A stretch of DNA of 64,000 nucleotides from Ructibacterium sp965146665 (GCA_965146665.1 CBCTHE010000016.1:5125-69124); one strand, 5' to 3'. Positions 43,098 through 52,704 are shown, counted from the stretch's first letter. Notes: generated by a model not told the origin, from the letters alone. Translations and numbers: made by a program.

Positions 43098-44408
43098 ATG
43101 GCAATTTGGAATGAAAAGTTTGAGACAATGTCCCGTGAGGAAATGCGGGAATGGCAGGGCGCGCATCTGCGCAGTACCGTGAAGCGGGTCTATGAGAATG
43201 TGGTGCCCTATCGGGCCAAGATGGACGCGATCGGCTTGAAGCCGGAAGATATCAGAGGGATAGACGACCTGTCCAGGCTCCCCTTCACCACCAAACAGGA
43301 TCTGCGGGACAACTTCCCCTATGGCTATTTCGCCATCCCCATGGAAGAGGTGACCGAGATTCACGCCTCCTCCGGAACCACGGGAAAGCAGACGGTTGTG
43401 GGGATGAACAACCACGATGTGGGAATCTGGGCGGAGATCGCGGCCCGGGCCCTGACCGCCTATGGCGTGACAAGGGAATCGGTGGTACATACGGCCTATG
43501 GCTTCGGCCTGTTCACCGGCGGCTTCGGCGCCCACTACGGCGCGCTGAAGATCGGCGCGTCCGCCATTCCGGTATCCAGCGGCAACTCCCGCCGTCAGAT
43601 CCAGATTATGAAGGACTTCGGCAGCACATTCCTGGCCTGTACGCCATCCTATGCCCTGTCTCTGGCGGAGACCCTCTATGAAATGGGCTATACCAAGGAC
43701 GATATCAAGCTGGAGGGCGGCGCCTTCGGCGCGGAGCCCTGGACCCCCCAGATGCGCAGAGAGCTGGAGGACAAGCTGGGTATCAAGGCCTATGACATCT
43801 ATGGCCTGAGTGAGATCATGGGACCGGGTGTGTCCTATGACTGCACCTGCCAGAATGGGATGCACATCAATGAGGATCATTTCATCCCGGAAATCATTGA
43901 TTCTGAAACCGGCGAGGTTCTGCCGCAGGGCAGTGTGGGAGAACTGGTATTCACCTGTATCACCAAGGAGGCGTTCCCCCTGATCCGGTATCGGACCCGG
44001 GACATCACCTCCCTGAACTATGAGCAGTGCGCCTGCGGCCGGACCTTTGTCCGGATGAGCAAGCCCATGGGCCGGAGCGACGACATGCTCATCATCCGCG
44101 GCGTCAACGTCTTCCCGTCCCAGATCGAAGAGGTGCTGATGAATATGGAGGAGACCATGCCCCACTATCAGCTCATTGTGGACCGGAAGGACAACAAGGA
44201 CACCCTTGACGTGCTGGTGGAGGTATCGGAGCAGATTTTCACAGATCAGATCAGCTCCCTGGAATCCATTGCGAAAAAGGTGGAGGGCAACCTCATGACC
44301 GTGCTGGGACTGAAAGCCCGGGTGAAGCTGGTTGAGCCCAAGAGCATTGCCAGAAGCGAGGGCAAGGCGGTCCGGGTCATTGACCGGCGCACCCTGTATA
44401 ACCGATAA
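43098..44408 (+). CDS. Phenylacetate--CoA ligase family enzyme
   Basis: 436 residues, full length. Adenylate-forming enzyme motifs: IHASSGTTGKQTVVG (P-loop-like), DIYGLSEIMGPGVSYDC, IRYRTRDIT and MLIIRGVNVFPSQIEEVL, all arranged as in PaaK. It activates an aryl or other carboxylic acid to its CoA thioester through an acyl-AMP. In anaerobes related enzymes act in aromatic amino-acid fermentation; no pathway partner lies next to it, so substrate is open. Weak ribosome site; own promoter. Confidence 0.92.
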   Translation: MAIWNEKFETMSREEMREWQGAHLRSTVKRVYENVVPYRAKMDAIGLKPEDIRGIDDLSRLPFTTKQDLRDNFPYGYFAIPMEEVTEIHASSGTTGKQTVVGMNNHDVGIWAEIAARALTAYGVTRESVVHTAYGFGLFTGGFGAHYGALKIGASAIPVSSGNSRRQIQIMKDFGSTFLACTPSYALSLAETLYEMGYTKDDIKLEGGAFGAEPWTPQMRRELEDKLGIKAYDIYGLSEIMGPGVSYDCTCQNGMHINEDHFIPEIIDSETGEVLPQGSVGELVFTCITKEAFPLIRYRTRDITSLNYEQCACGRTFVRMSKPMGRSDDMLIIRGVNVFPSQIEEVLMNMEETMPHYQLIVDRKDNKDTLDVLVEVSEQIFTDQISSLESIAKKVEGNLMTVLGLKARVKLVEPKSIARSEGKAVRVIDRRTLYNR

Positions 44409-44419
44409 GGGAGAACGCC

Positions 44420-45376
44420 ATGGATAAAATTACTGTTATTGTACCCTGTTACAATGAGGAAGAGGTTCTGCCCCTTTTTTACCGGGAGGCGGAAAAGATC
44501 CGCGCCTCCATGGAGGATGTGGAGTTTGAGTACCTGTTTGTGAACGACGGCTCCTCGGACCGGACCCTGTCCATGCTTCGGGAGATGAGCGTCAGCGACG
44601 AGCGGGTAAAATATGTATCTTTCTCCCGGAATTTTGGCAAGGAGTCGGCCATGTACGCGGGGATGGAGGCTGCTGCCGGCGACTATGTGGTGATTGTGGA
44701 CGCGGATCTGCAGGATCCGCTGGAGCTGATCCCGACCATGTACCGGGAGGTCAGCAACGGCTGCTGCGACTGTGTGGCCGCCCGGCGGGTCACCCGGGAA
44801 GGGGAGGCCAGAATCCGATCCTGGTTTGCCCGCATGTTCTACAAGCTGATCAACCGGATCTCCAAGACCGAGATTGTGGACGGCGCCCGGGATTACCGGA
44901 TGATGACCCGGCAGATGGTGAACAGCATTCTTTCCATGACGGAGCGCAACCGGTTTTCCAAGGGTATCTTCAGCTGGGTTGGCTTTGACACCAAATGGCT
45001 GGAGTATAAGAACGTCCAGCGGGCCGCTGGGGAGACTAAGTGGTCCTTTTGGAAGCTGTTCCTCTATTCCATTGATGGGATTGTGGCCTTTTCCACCGTG
45101 CCGCTGGCCATCTCCTCGGTCATGGGCGTGCTGTTCTGCATTCTTTCCTTTGTCGGTATTCTGGTGGTTATCATCCGGGAGCTGATCTGGCAGATGAGCT
45201 CCTATGGCTGGCCGTCCCTGATCTGTATTCTCCTGCTGGTCAGCGGGATCCAGCTGCTCTGTATTGGGGTGCTGGGCCAGTATCTTTCAAAGACCTATCT
45301 GGAGAGCAAACAGCGGCCCATCTATATTGTCAAGGAAACCAATACCGGACTGGATGACCACAGCGGGACAAGGTGA
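44420..45376 (+). CDS. Polyprenyl-phosphate glycosyltransferase, GtrB/DPM1-like GT2
   Basis: 318 residues. GT-A fold with ITVIVPCYNEEEVLPLF, FVNDGSSDRTL, the metal-binding DADLQDP and DYRMMTRQMVN; then two membrane helices at about 235-300 (VPLAISSVMGVLFCILSFVG and ICILLLVSGIQLLCIGVL). Such enzymes load a sugar onto undecaprenyl phosphate for use outside the membrane. The next gene, coupled by GTGA overlap, encodes a large membrane protein that could be the acceptor transferase or flippase partner. Confidence 0.92.
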   Translation: MDKITVIVPCYNEEEVLPLFYREAEKIRASMEDVEFEYLFVNDGSSDRTLSMLREMSVSDERVKYVSFSRNFGKESAMYAGMEAAAGDYVVIVDADLQDPLELIPTMYREVSNGCCDCVAARRVTREGEARIRSWFARMFYKLINRISKTEIVDGARDYRMMTRQMVNSILSMTERNRFSKGIFSWVGFDTKWLEYKNVQRAAGETKWSFWKLFLYSIDGIVAFSTVPLAISSVMGVLFCILSFVGILVVIIRELIWQMSSYGWPSLICILLLVSGIQLLCIGVLGQYLSKTYLESKQRPIYIVKETNTGLDDHSGTR

Positions 45377-45381
45377 ACCAT

Positions 45382-46635
45382 ATGAAACACACAATACAGC
45401 AAGCAAATCCGGACGGACTGGGACGGGTGTTTTATCAGGCGGCAGGGACAATTATTTTGTCCCTGCTTGCTGTTTACGCGGTGATCTGGGCCTTTACGGC
45501 GGACACCCTGTTCGGTTCGGCGGTTTACAACTCCTATGTGCTTCAGGCCCAGCGCTGGCTTACCGGTCACCTGGATCTGGGACAGGACTACAGCTATCTG
45601 GAGATCGCGGAGTTCGGGGGCAGGTATTTCATCAGCTTTCCCCCTATCCCTTCTGTGATCCTGCTGCCCTTTACCGCTGTGTTCGGTCTGGAGACGCCGG
45701 ACCATCTCATTGCCGCGGCCATTGGGATCACAGGGGCGCTCTACGCCCTGCGCCTGTCCCTGCGCATGGGGCAGGAGCCCCATGCAGCCGTGCTCTGGAC
45801 CCTGCTTCTGACCATTGGGAGCAATTTTCTGCACATTGGCTATCGGGCGGATGTCTGGTATTTTGCTCAGGTCTGTGCCTTCACCTTTTCCATGATGGCC
45901 TTGTACTACGCGGCCTGCGGCGGCGTGCGCCGGGCCTGGATTCCCCTGTTCTGCCTGGCCCTGGCAGTGGGCTGCCGCCCGCTGAATCTGGTGTATCTGC
46001 CGCTGGTTGTCTGGCTCCTCTGGCAGACGGTCCGGAGAAGCGGCGGCTGGCGGGCCTGTCTGTGCCGGGGCTGGTGGCAGCTTCTGCCGCCGCTGGCCGT
46101 GGGGGTGTTCCTGATGGTTTTGAACTACGCGAGATTTGGCAGTGTCTTTGAGTTTGGCCACAACTATCTGCCGGAGTTTGCGGAGGAGTCTGTCCACGGA
46201 CAGTTCTGGCTGGGCTATATCCCCCAAAACCTGGGCCGTATGTTCCGGCTCCCGGCTGTGGAAAACCACAGGCTGGGTTTTCCGGTCTTTGACGGTGTGG
46301 CGCTGTGGCTGGTCAGTCCCATTTTCCTGGCATGGCTGTATTTCGGATGCAGGGGCGTCTGGCAATGCCGGCGGGACCCTGCCAGCTGGCTTTGTTTGAT
46401 ACTGCCCGCGCTGCACATACTGTTTCTGTGTGCGCATAAGACCCTGGGGGGCTGGCAGTTTGGAAACCGCTATACCGTGGACCTGCTTCCCTGTGTCTTT
46501 TTCGGGCTTCTGCTCTGGATGAAGGCCGGCGGACGCAGAGGCTTTCCCTGGCCCTGCTATGCGCTGCTGTTCTGGGGACTGGGTGTGAACCTGGTCGGCA
46601 CCATTGCCGTCATGGAGCATTGGATCACAGGCTAA
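45382..46635 (+). CDS. Polytopic membrane protein, GT39/ArnT-like glycosyltransferase candidate
   Basis: 417 residues from ATG 45382 (AAGGTG six bases upstream; GTG 45373 also possible). About ten hydrophobic helices. The first loop after TM1 contains a run with acidic residues and YSYLEIAEFGGRYFISFPP, positioned like the catalytic loop of GT-C glycosyltransferases, but no signature is decisive. The preceding gene makes polyprenyl-phosphate sugar, the usual donor of GT-C enzymes, which supports the idea. Function otherwise unknown. Confidence 0.6.
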   Translation: MKHTIQQANPDGLGRVFYQAAGTIILSLLAVYAVIWAFTADTLFGSAVYNSYVLQAQRWLTGHLDLGQDYSYLEIAEFGGRYFISFPPIPSVILLPFTAVFGLETPDHLIAAAIGITGALYALRLSLRMGQEPHAAVLWTLLLTIGSNFLHIGYRADVWYFAQVCAFTFSMMALYYAACGGVRRAWIPLFCLALAVGCRPLNLVYLPLVVWLLWQTVRRSGGWRACLCRGWWQLLPPLAVGVFLMVLNYARFGSVFEFGHNYLPEFAEESVHGQFWLGYIPQNLGRMFRLPAVENHRLGFPVFDGVALWLVSPIFLAWLYFGCRGVWQCRRDPASWLCLILPALHILFLCAHKTLGGWQFGNRYTVDLLPCVFFGLLLWMKAGGRRGFPWPCYALLFWGLGVNLVGTIAVMEHWITG

Positions 46636-46722
46636 TCAATATGGGAATCAGAACTTGACCTGACAACACAATCAAAGCTTGCGGCCGGGTACCCCAGAAC
46701 CTTGTTGTATTTACAATAAAAC

Positions 46723-46752
46723 AAAAAAGCCACCATTTTGGCGGCTTTTTTT
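46723..46752. terminator. Bidirectional terminator between convergent genes
   Basis: AAAAAAGCC/GGCTTTTTT stem with an inner CC/GG pair and loop ATTTT; T-runs both ways. It separates the GT-C-like gene from the histidine kinase gene. Confidence 0.88.
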
Positions 46753-46828
46753 GTTTTGGAGCCCCAGCGGGTGAGAAGGCCGCCGTACTCCTCTCAAATG
46801 ATATATTTTAAAGGATTTGAGAAACAAA

Positions 46829-48613
46829 TTAAACTTCCCTGGCCATGGGAAGATTGATTGTGACCCGGGTGAAACGCCCGAATTCACTTTCGATCTGTAT
46901 GGTACCGCCATGGCTTTCAATGATTTCTTTGGCAATGGAAAGGCCGAGGCCTGTGCCGCCCTTGTCCCGGCTCCGGGCTTTATCCACCCGATAGAACCGT
47001 TCAAAGACATGCTCCAAATCCGCCTTTGGAATTCCTTTGCCGCTGTCCTCTACCTTGATGTAAACATTGTTATAGAGACTGCCCGCAAAGACTTGAATTT
47101 TATCGCCTTTGGAGCAGTATTTGATAGAGTTGGAAATGATGTTCTTCACCGCCCGCTCAATCTGATCCTGATCCGCAAAGATGTCAGGCAGTTCGGTGGT
47201 GCGGTTATAGGTCAGTTCCAGACCCTTTTTCTCCGCCTCCAGCGCGAACATGTTTTCCAGCCGGCGAAGCATGTCATCCATGGAGAACAGGGTCTTGTGA
47301 ATATCAATCCGCTGCATGTCAAAGCGAGAGAGAATCAGCAGGTTCTGAACCAGAGCCGTCATCTTGTCGGTTTCATCCTGTACGGTGGACAGCAGGCTGG
47401 TGGCCGTTTTTTTGTCGTCCAAATATCCGTTGAGCAGGGTTTCCGTATAGGTTCGGATGGTGGTCAGCGGCGTTTTCAGCTCGTGAGAGACCTCTGCTAC
47501 AAACTTCTGCCGGGCCGCCTCCAGGTTGAACTGCTCCGTCACGTCCTCGAACACGCAGACAACGCCGGCTGTCCGGTCATTGTCCATCTTAAACGGGACG
47601 AAATAGGCCTTGATATGATCCGTACCGACCAGAAGGTCCCTGGCCTCGGTCTTGGACCGGTCCAGATACAGGAATTCGGCCATGCACACCCCTGCCCCAA
47701 TGGAGCGGAAGAACCTGTCGAACCGGAGATCCTCCGGATTTTCGATATGGAACAGCTTCTCTGCCGCGGGATTGATATGTACGACATGCTGATCCGTGTC
47801 AAAGGCGATGATCCCATTGTTGATATGCTCCAGAATCACCTCGACCTTGTGTTTCTCTGCGTTGATCTGATTGAGGCTGTTGTTCATCACATTGCCCATA
47901 TGATTAAAGGCCTTGACAAGCTCGCCCATCTCTCCGGGCGGGACCTTTTCCAGACTGGGCTCAAAATTCCCTTTGGCGAATTTCTCCGCGCGGCGGGTCA
48001 GCTGCCGGAGCGGCGCCGTCATATACCGCGCCATAAAAAAGCCAACGGCTGCCGCGAGCGCAAGCCCAATGAGCATGGCCCAGAGCAGATAGCCCAGCGT
48101 CTTTTGAATCAGGACGTGAATTCCGGTCTTGTTGTCCCGGATATAGAGAATAAAGCCGTCCTCCGTGGTTTCACCGTTTCGGATGAACAGGGCGTAATCC
48201 AGATAGTCGCCCCGGGTGGAGGTGCGGTTCCCCTTTGCGGCGCGCATGGCCGCTGAAAGGTTGGGTGTGACGGCCAGGGTACCCGGCCGAAGCGCCACCG
48301 GCGTAATCACGCTGGCGTCCCGTGCGCTGAGCACAAAGCAGGAGCGGTTTTCATCCAGACCCAGCTTCCCTGCGTAGGCATTGACTGCCGCCTCCACCTG
48401 GGGGAGCTTGACGCCGTCCTCCTGCTCAGAGGTGAGAATATAACGGATGGACTGGGGAAGCTCGCTTTGTGCCACGGCGTTCATGTTGGCTTCAAACCCG
48501 GATTTGTACAGCTCCAGCACACCGAAAAAGCAGATGGAGCCAGTCACCAGAACCGCTGTGAAAACGGCCAGCATGAGCATCCCCGTCAGCCGCCAGTAAA
48601 GCTGTTTCAACAC
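46829..48613 (-). CDS. Sensor histidine kinase, PhoR/WalK-like
   Basis: 594 residues from GTG 48613 (GGGAGGTG eight bases upstream). TM1 about 11-32, extracellular sensor, TM2 about 168-190, HAMP about 190-240, PAS about 250-350 (NNGIIAFDTDQHVVHINPAA), HisKA with VAEVSHELKTPLTTIRTYTE (phospho-His), and HATPase_c with NIISNSIKYCSKGDKIQVF and DKGGTGLGLSIAKEI. A complete kinase. No response-regulator gene precedes it in this window: the next upstream minus-strand gene is a glycosyltransferase, so its partner is elsewhere. Confidence 0.95.
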   Translation of the reverse strand: MLKQLYWRLTGMLMLAVFTAVLVTGSICFFGVLELYKSGFEANMNAVAQSELPQSIRYILTSEQEDGVKLPQVEAAVNAYAGKLGLDENRSCFVLSARDASVITPVALRPGTLAVTPNLSAAMRAAKGNRTSTRGDYLDYALFIRNGETTEDGFILYIRDNKTGIHVLIQKTLGYLLWAMLIGLALAAAVGFFMARYMTAPLRQLTRRAEKFAKGNFEPSLEKVPPGEMGELVKAFNHMGNVMNNSLNQINAEKHKVEVILEHINNGIIAFDTDQHVVHINPAAEKLFHIENPEDLRFDRFFRSIGAGVCMAEFLYLDRSKTEARDLLVGTDHIKAYFVPFKMDNDRTAGVVCVFEDVTEQFNLEAARQKFVAEVSHELKTPLTTIRTYTETLLNGYLDDKKTATSLLSTVQDETDKMTALVQNLLILSRFDMQRIDIHKTLFSMDDMLRRLENMFALEAEKKGLELTYNRTTELPDIFADQDQIERAVKNIISNSIKYCSKGDKIQVFAGSLYNNVYIKVEDSGKGIPKADLEHVFERFYRVDKARSRDKGGTGLGLSIAKEIIESHGGTIQIESEFGRFTRVTINLPMAREV

Positions 48614-48923
48614 GCCGTGCGCACCTCCCTTTGCAATGCTGTCTGAACCAGTGGTTCCCCGGCACAGCGAATTTTCTATTTAGAGCGGCCGTCAGAAAAG
48701 TCTTAACGGGCCTTCCCCAATGGCCTTCTGTTTGATCCATATCCTCAAACAGAAATCCCCTATATTATAACATGAAATATTCGTCAGGTAAAGTAAAAAT
48801 TTAAAGTTTTTGAAATATTTTTTTAATACATGGGCGGTTTTATGTGAATTTACGCCCAGTGGCATGAACATGCGGGCAAAATGGCCCCCAAATCAAATGC
48901 AGGGCCGCTCTTTTGGGTCTGGT
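48614..48923. other. Intergenic region with kinase promoter only
   Basis: I see no small gene here. The minus-strand TTTACC-17-TATAAT (48764-48792) is the likely kinase promoter. The rest is AT-rich with no strong repeat. Confidence 0.5.
48764..48792 (-). promoter_or_regulatory. Candidate promoter of histidine kinase gene
   Basis: Minus strand TTTACC (48787-48792), 17-base spacer, TATAAT (48764-48769); leader about 145 bases. Confidence 0.6.
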
Positions 48924-50111
48924 TCAGGTGAAAAAACGCCGCTCCTCCTGCCAGAGCAGGTCACAGGCGGCCCGCAGGCGGAGAAACAGGGCGAGGTCCT
49001 CCTGTGTAGAAAAGGAAAATGGGCCCTGGACGCCGCCATAAAATCCGGGCCGGGCCGCGCTCTCCGGCAGGAGAAGCCGCCAGCCCTGGGACGGGTCCAG
49101 AATATACCGCGGCATTCCGCCGCTTTCCCGGGGGAAGGGCCGGCCTGGGCCCGCTAGACAAAAGACACGGCCGGGGTGCCGCTTTGCCAGCTGGGCGCCC
49201 TCTTCCGGGGTATCCGCTGTGCGGATACCCGCCCGCCGCAGAGCGGGGCCAAGGCCGGGGACGGAAAGCTCTGTCCGGGCGTACAGCGGGGTCTGATAAA
49301 ACGCCCTGCGGCGGGCGTCAAAGGCCATAAGCCTGGGACGGGCGGCCGTGATGCCCAGTTCCTCGTCGCGGGCGGTCAGGGAATCCGGGTGCATCCGGTA
49401 GGCGTAGATGGGTTCCTTCTGGGACAGATGGCGGATATGAAACAGGCTGTTGAGCCGCATGAAATAGTCATAATCCTCCAGCATAAACTGGCGGGGGGAA
49501 TAGCCCCCCAGCACCGCGTCCACACTGCCGCGGTACAGAAAGGCCGCGCCGATGGTGTTGTTGGCAACAGTGTTCAGCAGGGCTGTAGAGGCGGGCAGAA
49601 TGACGTTTCCGCTGCCGGGCGGGAGCTCAAACCAGCCGTGGCCCCTCAGCCGCTGACCTGTTGGCCCGATGAGAAACATGTTTCCGGTCACCATGTCCGC
49701 GTCAGGGCTGTGCCGCAAGGCTTCGGCCATGGAAGCGAGACAGCCGGGGAGCATGCGGTTGTCCGCGCTGATCCAGGTAAAAAATTCGCCGGCCGCCTCT
49801 CCGAAACCGCGGTTCAGAGCCCGGGGGAGTTTCTGGTTCTCCTGGGTGATGAGGCGGACGCGCCTGTCCCGGGCGGCGTATTGCGCCGCAATCGCGCCGG
49901 AGCCGTCCGTGGAGCCGTCGTCCACCACAATCAGTTCCCAGTCTTGCCAGGTCTGGCCCAGTACAGATTCAATGGCCTCGCCCAGATACCGCGCTCCGTT
50001 AAAGACCGGCAGTACCACAGAGACCAGTCCAGGCGCATGGGGACGGCCGATCCGGCTTGCGGGCAGATAGCCGGGCCGGCTCTTTTTCCAGGGGAGAAAA
50101 CGGCTCAGCAT
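48924..50111 (-). CDS. Glycosyltransferase family 2
   Basis: 395 residues. GT-A core about 28-240: VSVVLPVFNGARYLGEAIES, LIVVDDGSTDGSG, the DxD-like SADN (FTWISADNRMLPG) and an acceptor region with EDYDYFMRLNSLF. The last 150 residues are an extra domain ending QEERRFFT without known match. Last gene of a three-gene minus-strand operon with the second GT2 and the Wzt-like ATPase; overlaps the upstream GT by seven bases. Probably builds a surface glycan. Confidence 0.85.
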   Translation of the reverse strand: MLSRFLPWKKSRPGYLPASRIGRPHAPGLVSVVLPVFNGARYLGEAIESVLGQTWQDWELIVVDDGSTDGSGAIAAQYAARDRRVRLITQENQKLPRALNRGFGEAAGEFFTWISADNRMLPGCLASMAEALRHSPDADMVTGNMFLIGPTGQRLRGHGWFELPPGSGNVILPASTALLNTVANNTIGAAFLYRGSVDAVLGGYSPRQFMLEDYDYFMRLNSLFHIRHLSQKEPIYAYRMHPDSLTARDEELGITAARPRLMAFDARRRAFYQTPLYARTELSVPGLGPALRRAGIRTADTPEEGAQLAKRHPGRVFCLAGPGRPFPRESGGMPRYILDPSQGWRLLLPESAARPGFYGGVQGPFSFSTQEDLALFLRLRAACDLLWQEERRFFT

Positions 50112-51178
50112 GGAAGGACCTCCTTCTGGTCCGGCCGCTGGAGCGCCAAAAACAGCTCCGCAAAGGCGTCCCGTTCACATTTCTTATAATAGCGCTCCAG
50201 CTCAGAGCCCCGATGCTCCAGCCGCCGCAGTTCCCTGTCCGCGATCCGCATCCGCTCCCGGACATACCGCAGATCCCAGTCCCAGGGCGCGTAGCCGTCC
50301 CTGCACAGGCGGTAGGTGGTAAAGATCCCCGCCCGCAGGGTGTTTTTGACATGTGTCCGGGTGAATCGTCTTGGCTCTACCCGGTGCTCGACCCAGGCGG
50401 CAGGTTGGATGCCCACCTCCCAGCCGCGGGACTGGGCCAGAAAGCACAGGGCGGTTTCCTCGCCGCCCTCAAAGCCGTCCCTGATCCGGCCGTAGCTGGA
50501 GGGAAAGCCGCCCAGCGCCTCCAGGGCGGCGGCGCGGATACAGAAGCAGGCGCCGTAGGGAAATTCGTATTGCCCGCGTACCGGGCGATAGCTGCGGAAG
50601 GGCACGGTGTATGCGCTCCAGAGGCCCTCTCTGCCCGGCAGAACAGCCTCCGGCCGGGGAGTGGGGAGGGCCAGCCGGATCTGGCCGCCCACAATGGCGG
50701 CCTGGGGCCGCCGCACAAAGGCGGCGGCCATACTGCGCACAAGTCCGGAATCCGCAACCGCGTCGTCGTCCATATATAACAGCAGGGAACCCTTTGCGTG
50801 TACGGCGCCGCAGTTTCGAGCGCGGGACAGGCCCGGCCGGGCTTCTCTGACCCAGCGCGCCTCGGCCGGAAGCAGTCCGGCGGGCGGGCTGTCCGGACGG
50901 TTCCAGACCACCAGCACCTCATAGGCCGGGGCGCCCTCCTGTCTGAGCGCGGAGGCCACCGCGTCCGGCAGGCCGGGACAGGTCCCGGCTGTGCAGATGA
51001 TGAGGGAGAGCCGCAGAGGCCGGCCCCCGCTTTCGGGGATGGGTACCGGTGTGCGGACGGTTTTGGTTTTTTGGGGACGAAAAAGTTCGTTGATCCCTTT
51101 TTGCAGGGACAGCCAAAGGCCGCTCCGCCGCAGCTCGGCGGCCGCGGCCAGACTGATATTAGGATTCGGTTTCTCCAT
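50105..51178 (-). CDS. Glycosyltransferase family 2
   Basis: 357 residues from ATG 51178 (GGAGG nine bases upstream), overlapping the ATPase gene by 20 bases. GT-A motifs: LRLSLIICTAGTCPGLPDAV, LVVWNRPDSPPAG, the DDD metal site LLLYMDDDAVADSGL, and DGFEGGEETALCFLA with the general-base ED/EE position. It resembles enzymes that extend cell-surface polysaccharides. Acceptor and sugar unknown. Confidence 0.85.
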   Translation of the reverse strand: MEKPNPNISLAAAAELRRSGLWLSLQKGINELFRPQKTKTVRTPVPIPESGGRPLRLSLIICTAGTCPGLPDAVASALRQEGAPAYEVLVVWNRPDSPPAGLLPAEARWVREARPGLSRARNCGAVHAKGSLLLYMDDDAVADSGLVRSMAAAFVRRPQAAIVGGQIRLALPTPRPEAVLPGREGLWSAYTVPFRSYRPVRGQYEFPYGACFCIRAAALEALGGFPSSYGRIRDGFEGGEETALCFLAQSRGWEVGIQPAAWVEHRVEPRRFTRTHVKNTLRAGIFTTYRLCRDGYAPWDWDLRYVRERMRIADRELRRLEHRGSELERYYKKCERDAFAELFLALQRPDQKEVLPC

Positions 51179-52337
51179 GGACTTCAACCTCCGCCGGAAT
51201 GTGAAATAAACCAAACTGCGGGTGCGCCGCCCCGGCCTCAGCCCAGGCGATTCCCTCGCAGTAATCGTAGTAGGTGATGGGTGTGGTATCCCGCCGCTCC
51301 AGCCCTGCCGCAAGGGAATAGCGCCCCGGACAGAACAGGCTTTGAAACCGGAAGGTGACGGTCTGGATTTGGCCGGGCTCCAAACGGGCGCCGCACGCAG
51401 CGGTAGAGAGCACCAGCAGGTCCAGCCCCTCCCGGCTGCGTACGGCCAGCGACAGGGACAGTCCGGATGGGTCCGCTTCCCGGGGGACTGCGGCGGTGAC
51501 ATGTACGGCGATTTCCTCGCCCCAGCGCCAGAAGCCGGGACAGGAGACAGCGCGGATGGAGCCGGTGTGGGAGCCAAAGCGGTTGAGCATGCCCGCCGGG
51601 ACCGGAGCGGAGCTGCCGCCCGCCACCGCGTCCTCCATATAGGCTGAGGTGACCGCGCCCACTGCGCCGTCCTGCCGGACGCGTCCCTGATCCAGCCAAA
51701 TGGCCCGGGTGCAGAATTTCCGAACCGTGTCAATGTCGTGGGTTACATATAGAATGGTGACGCCCTGGCATTTCAGCGTTTCGAATTTCCGAAAACATTT
51801 TGCCTGAAACAGGAAATCGCCCACAGACAGGGCCTCGTCCACCAGCAGAATATCCGGCGCGGTACAGGCAGCAGCCGCAAAGGCCAGCCGGACAAACATA
51901 CCGTCTGAATAGGTTTTGACCGGCTGGTGCGCATAGCTGCCAATATCCGCAAAGTCCAGAATCTCCGGGAGCTTTGCTGTGGTCTCGGCCCGGGTCATCC
52001 CGCACAGTGTTCCATTTAAGTATATGTTCTGAATGCCTGTATATTCCGGATGGAAGCCTGCGCCCAGTTCCAGGAGCGCGGCCAGCCGGCCGCGGACCAG
52101 CAGCTTGCCCGCGGTGGGCGCGGTGACGCCGCTGATGAGCTTGAGAAGCGTTGACTTTCCGGAGCCGTTTCTGCCAATGATGCCAACCGCCTCGCCGGGG
52201 GCCGCGGAAAAGCTGACCCGGTCCAGAGCGGTTTTGGACTGTTTTTTCCAACGCCCAAAAGGGCCGCCGGCATTGGCCGGGGCCCTGCCCTTGAGCGGAT
52301 AGATTTTTGTCAGACTGTCTGCAATGATCTGTTTCAT
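51159..52337 (-). CDS. Wzt/TagH-type polysaccharide ABC exporter ATPase
   Basis: 392 residues from ATG 52337; the promoter at 52437-52465 rules out the earlier start codons in this frame. ATPase domain about 1-235: Walker A GIIGRNGSGKSTLLKL, Q-loop region LAALLELGAGFHPEYTGIQN, signature YSDGMFVRLAFAAA and Walker B ILLVDEALSVGD. The C-terminal 150 residues are beta-rich, as in Wzt proteins whose C-domain reads the glycan end. No Wzm permease gene is beside it in the window, which is unusual. Confidence 0.9.
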   Translation of the reverse strand: MKQIIADSLTKIYPLKGRAPANAGGPFGRWKKQSKTALDRVSFSAAPGEAVGIIGRNGSGKSTLLKLISGVTAPTAGKLLVRGRLAALLELGAGFHPEYTGIQNIYLNGTLCGMTRAETTAKLPEILDFADIGSYAHQPVKTYSDGMFVRLAFAAAACTAPDILLVDEALSVGDFLFQAKCFRKFETLKCQGVTILYVTHDIDTVRKFCTRAIWLDQGRVRQDGAVGAVTSAYMEDAVAGGSSAPVPAGMLNRFGSHTGSIRAVSCPGFWRWGEEIAVHVTAAVPREADPSGLSLSLAVRSREGLDLLVLSTAACGARLEPGQIQTVTFRFQSLFCPGRYSLAAGLERRDTTPITYYDYCEGIAWAEAGAAHPQFGLFHIPAEVEVHGETES

Positions 52338-52436
52338 ATGCGCACAGACGCCGGGCCGGCAGCGGCGTGACGGCGGTTCCTTTCTCAATGCTGTTTTCCG
52401 GGGAACGCCATACGGTCCCAGACATGGAATAAGGCC

Positions 52437-52465
52437 ATTATAGCATATCGCATAGGGCAATGCAA
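52437..52465 (-). promoter_or_regulatory. Promoter of Wzt/GT2 operon
   Basis: Minus strand TTGCAT (52460-52465), 17-base spacer, TATAAT (52437-52442). Confidence 0.8.
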
Positions 52466-52578
52466 GGCGGGCGGCAAAGCGGGAAGATCAAAAAAGAAAA
52501 AATTTTATATGGGACTGGAACCAAAAAGGGGGTTTCACGTATGATAAAGTGAACACTAAATAGGAGGTGCAAAGCACA

Positions 52579-52704
52579 ATGTTTGGAAATGGTTGTGGAC
52601 TCGGAGGCAACTCCGGACTGTGGATTATCATTGTTATCATCCTGATCTGCTGCTGTAACGATGGCGGCAGCGCACGCGGACTGAACGACTGCTGCTGCGA
52701 CTGA
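52579..52704 (+). CDS. 41-residue Cys-rich membrane peptide A
   Basis: ATG 52579 with TAGGAGGTG eight bases upstream. The peptide has a Gly/Asn-rich start (MFGNGCGLGGNSG), one short membrane segment LWIIIVIILI, then CCC and a Gly/Asn/Asp tail ending in NDCCCD. Seven Cys in total. A near-identical layout occurs again at 52956. It resembles the small high-cysteine chorion-class-like or YjcZ-like peptides seen in clostridia and bacilli, some linked to sporulation. Function unknown. Confidence 0.75.
   Translation: MFGNGCGLGGNSGLWIIIVIILICCCNDGGSARGLNDCCCD

Noticed and set aside
46817..48256. 479-codon plus-strand frame
   Set aside because: Antisense to a complete histidine kinase with all motifs; no motif of its own.
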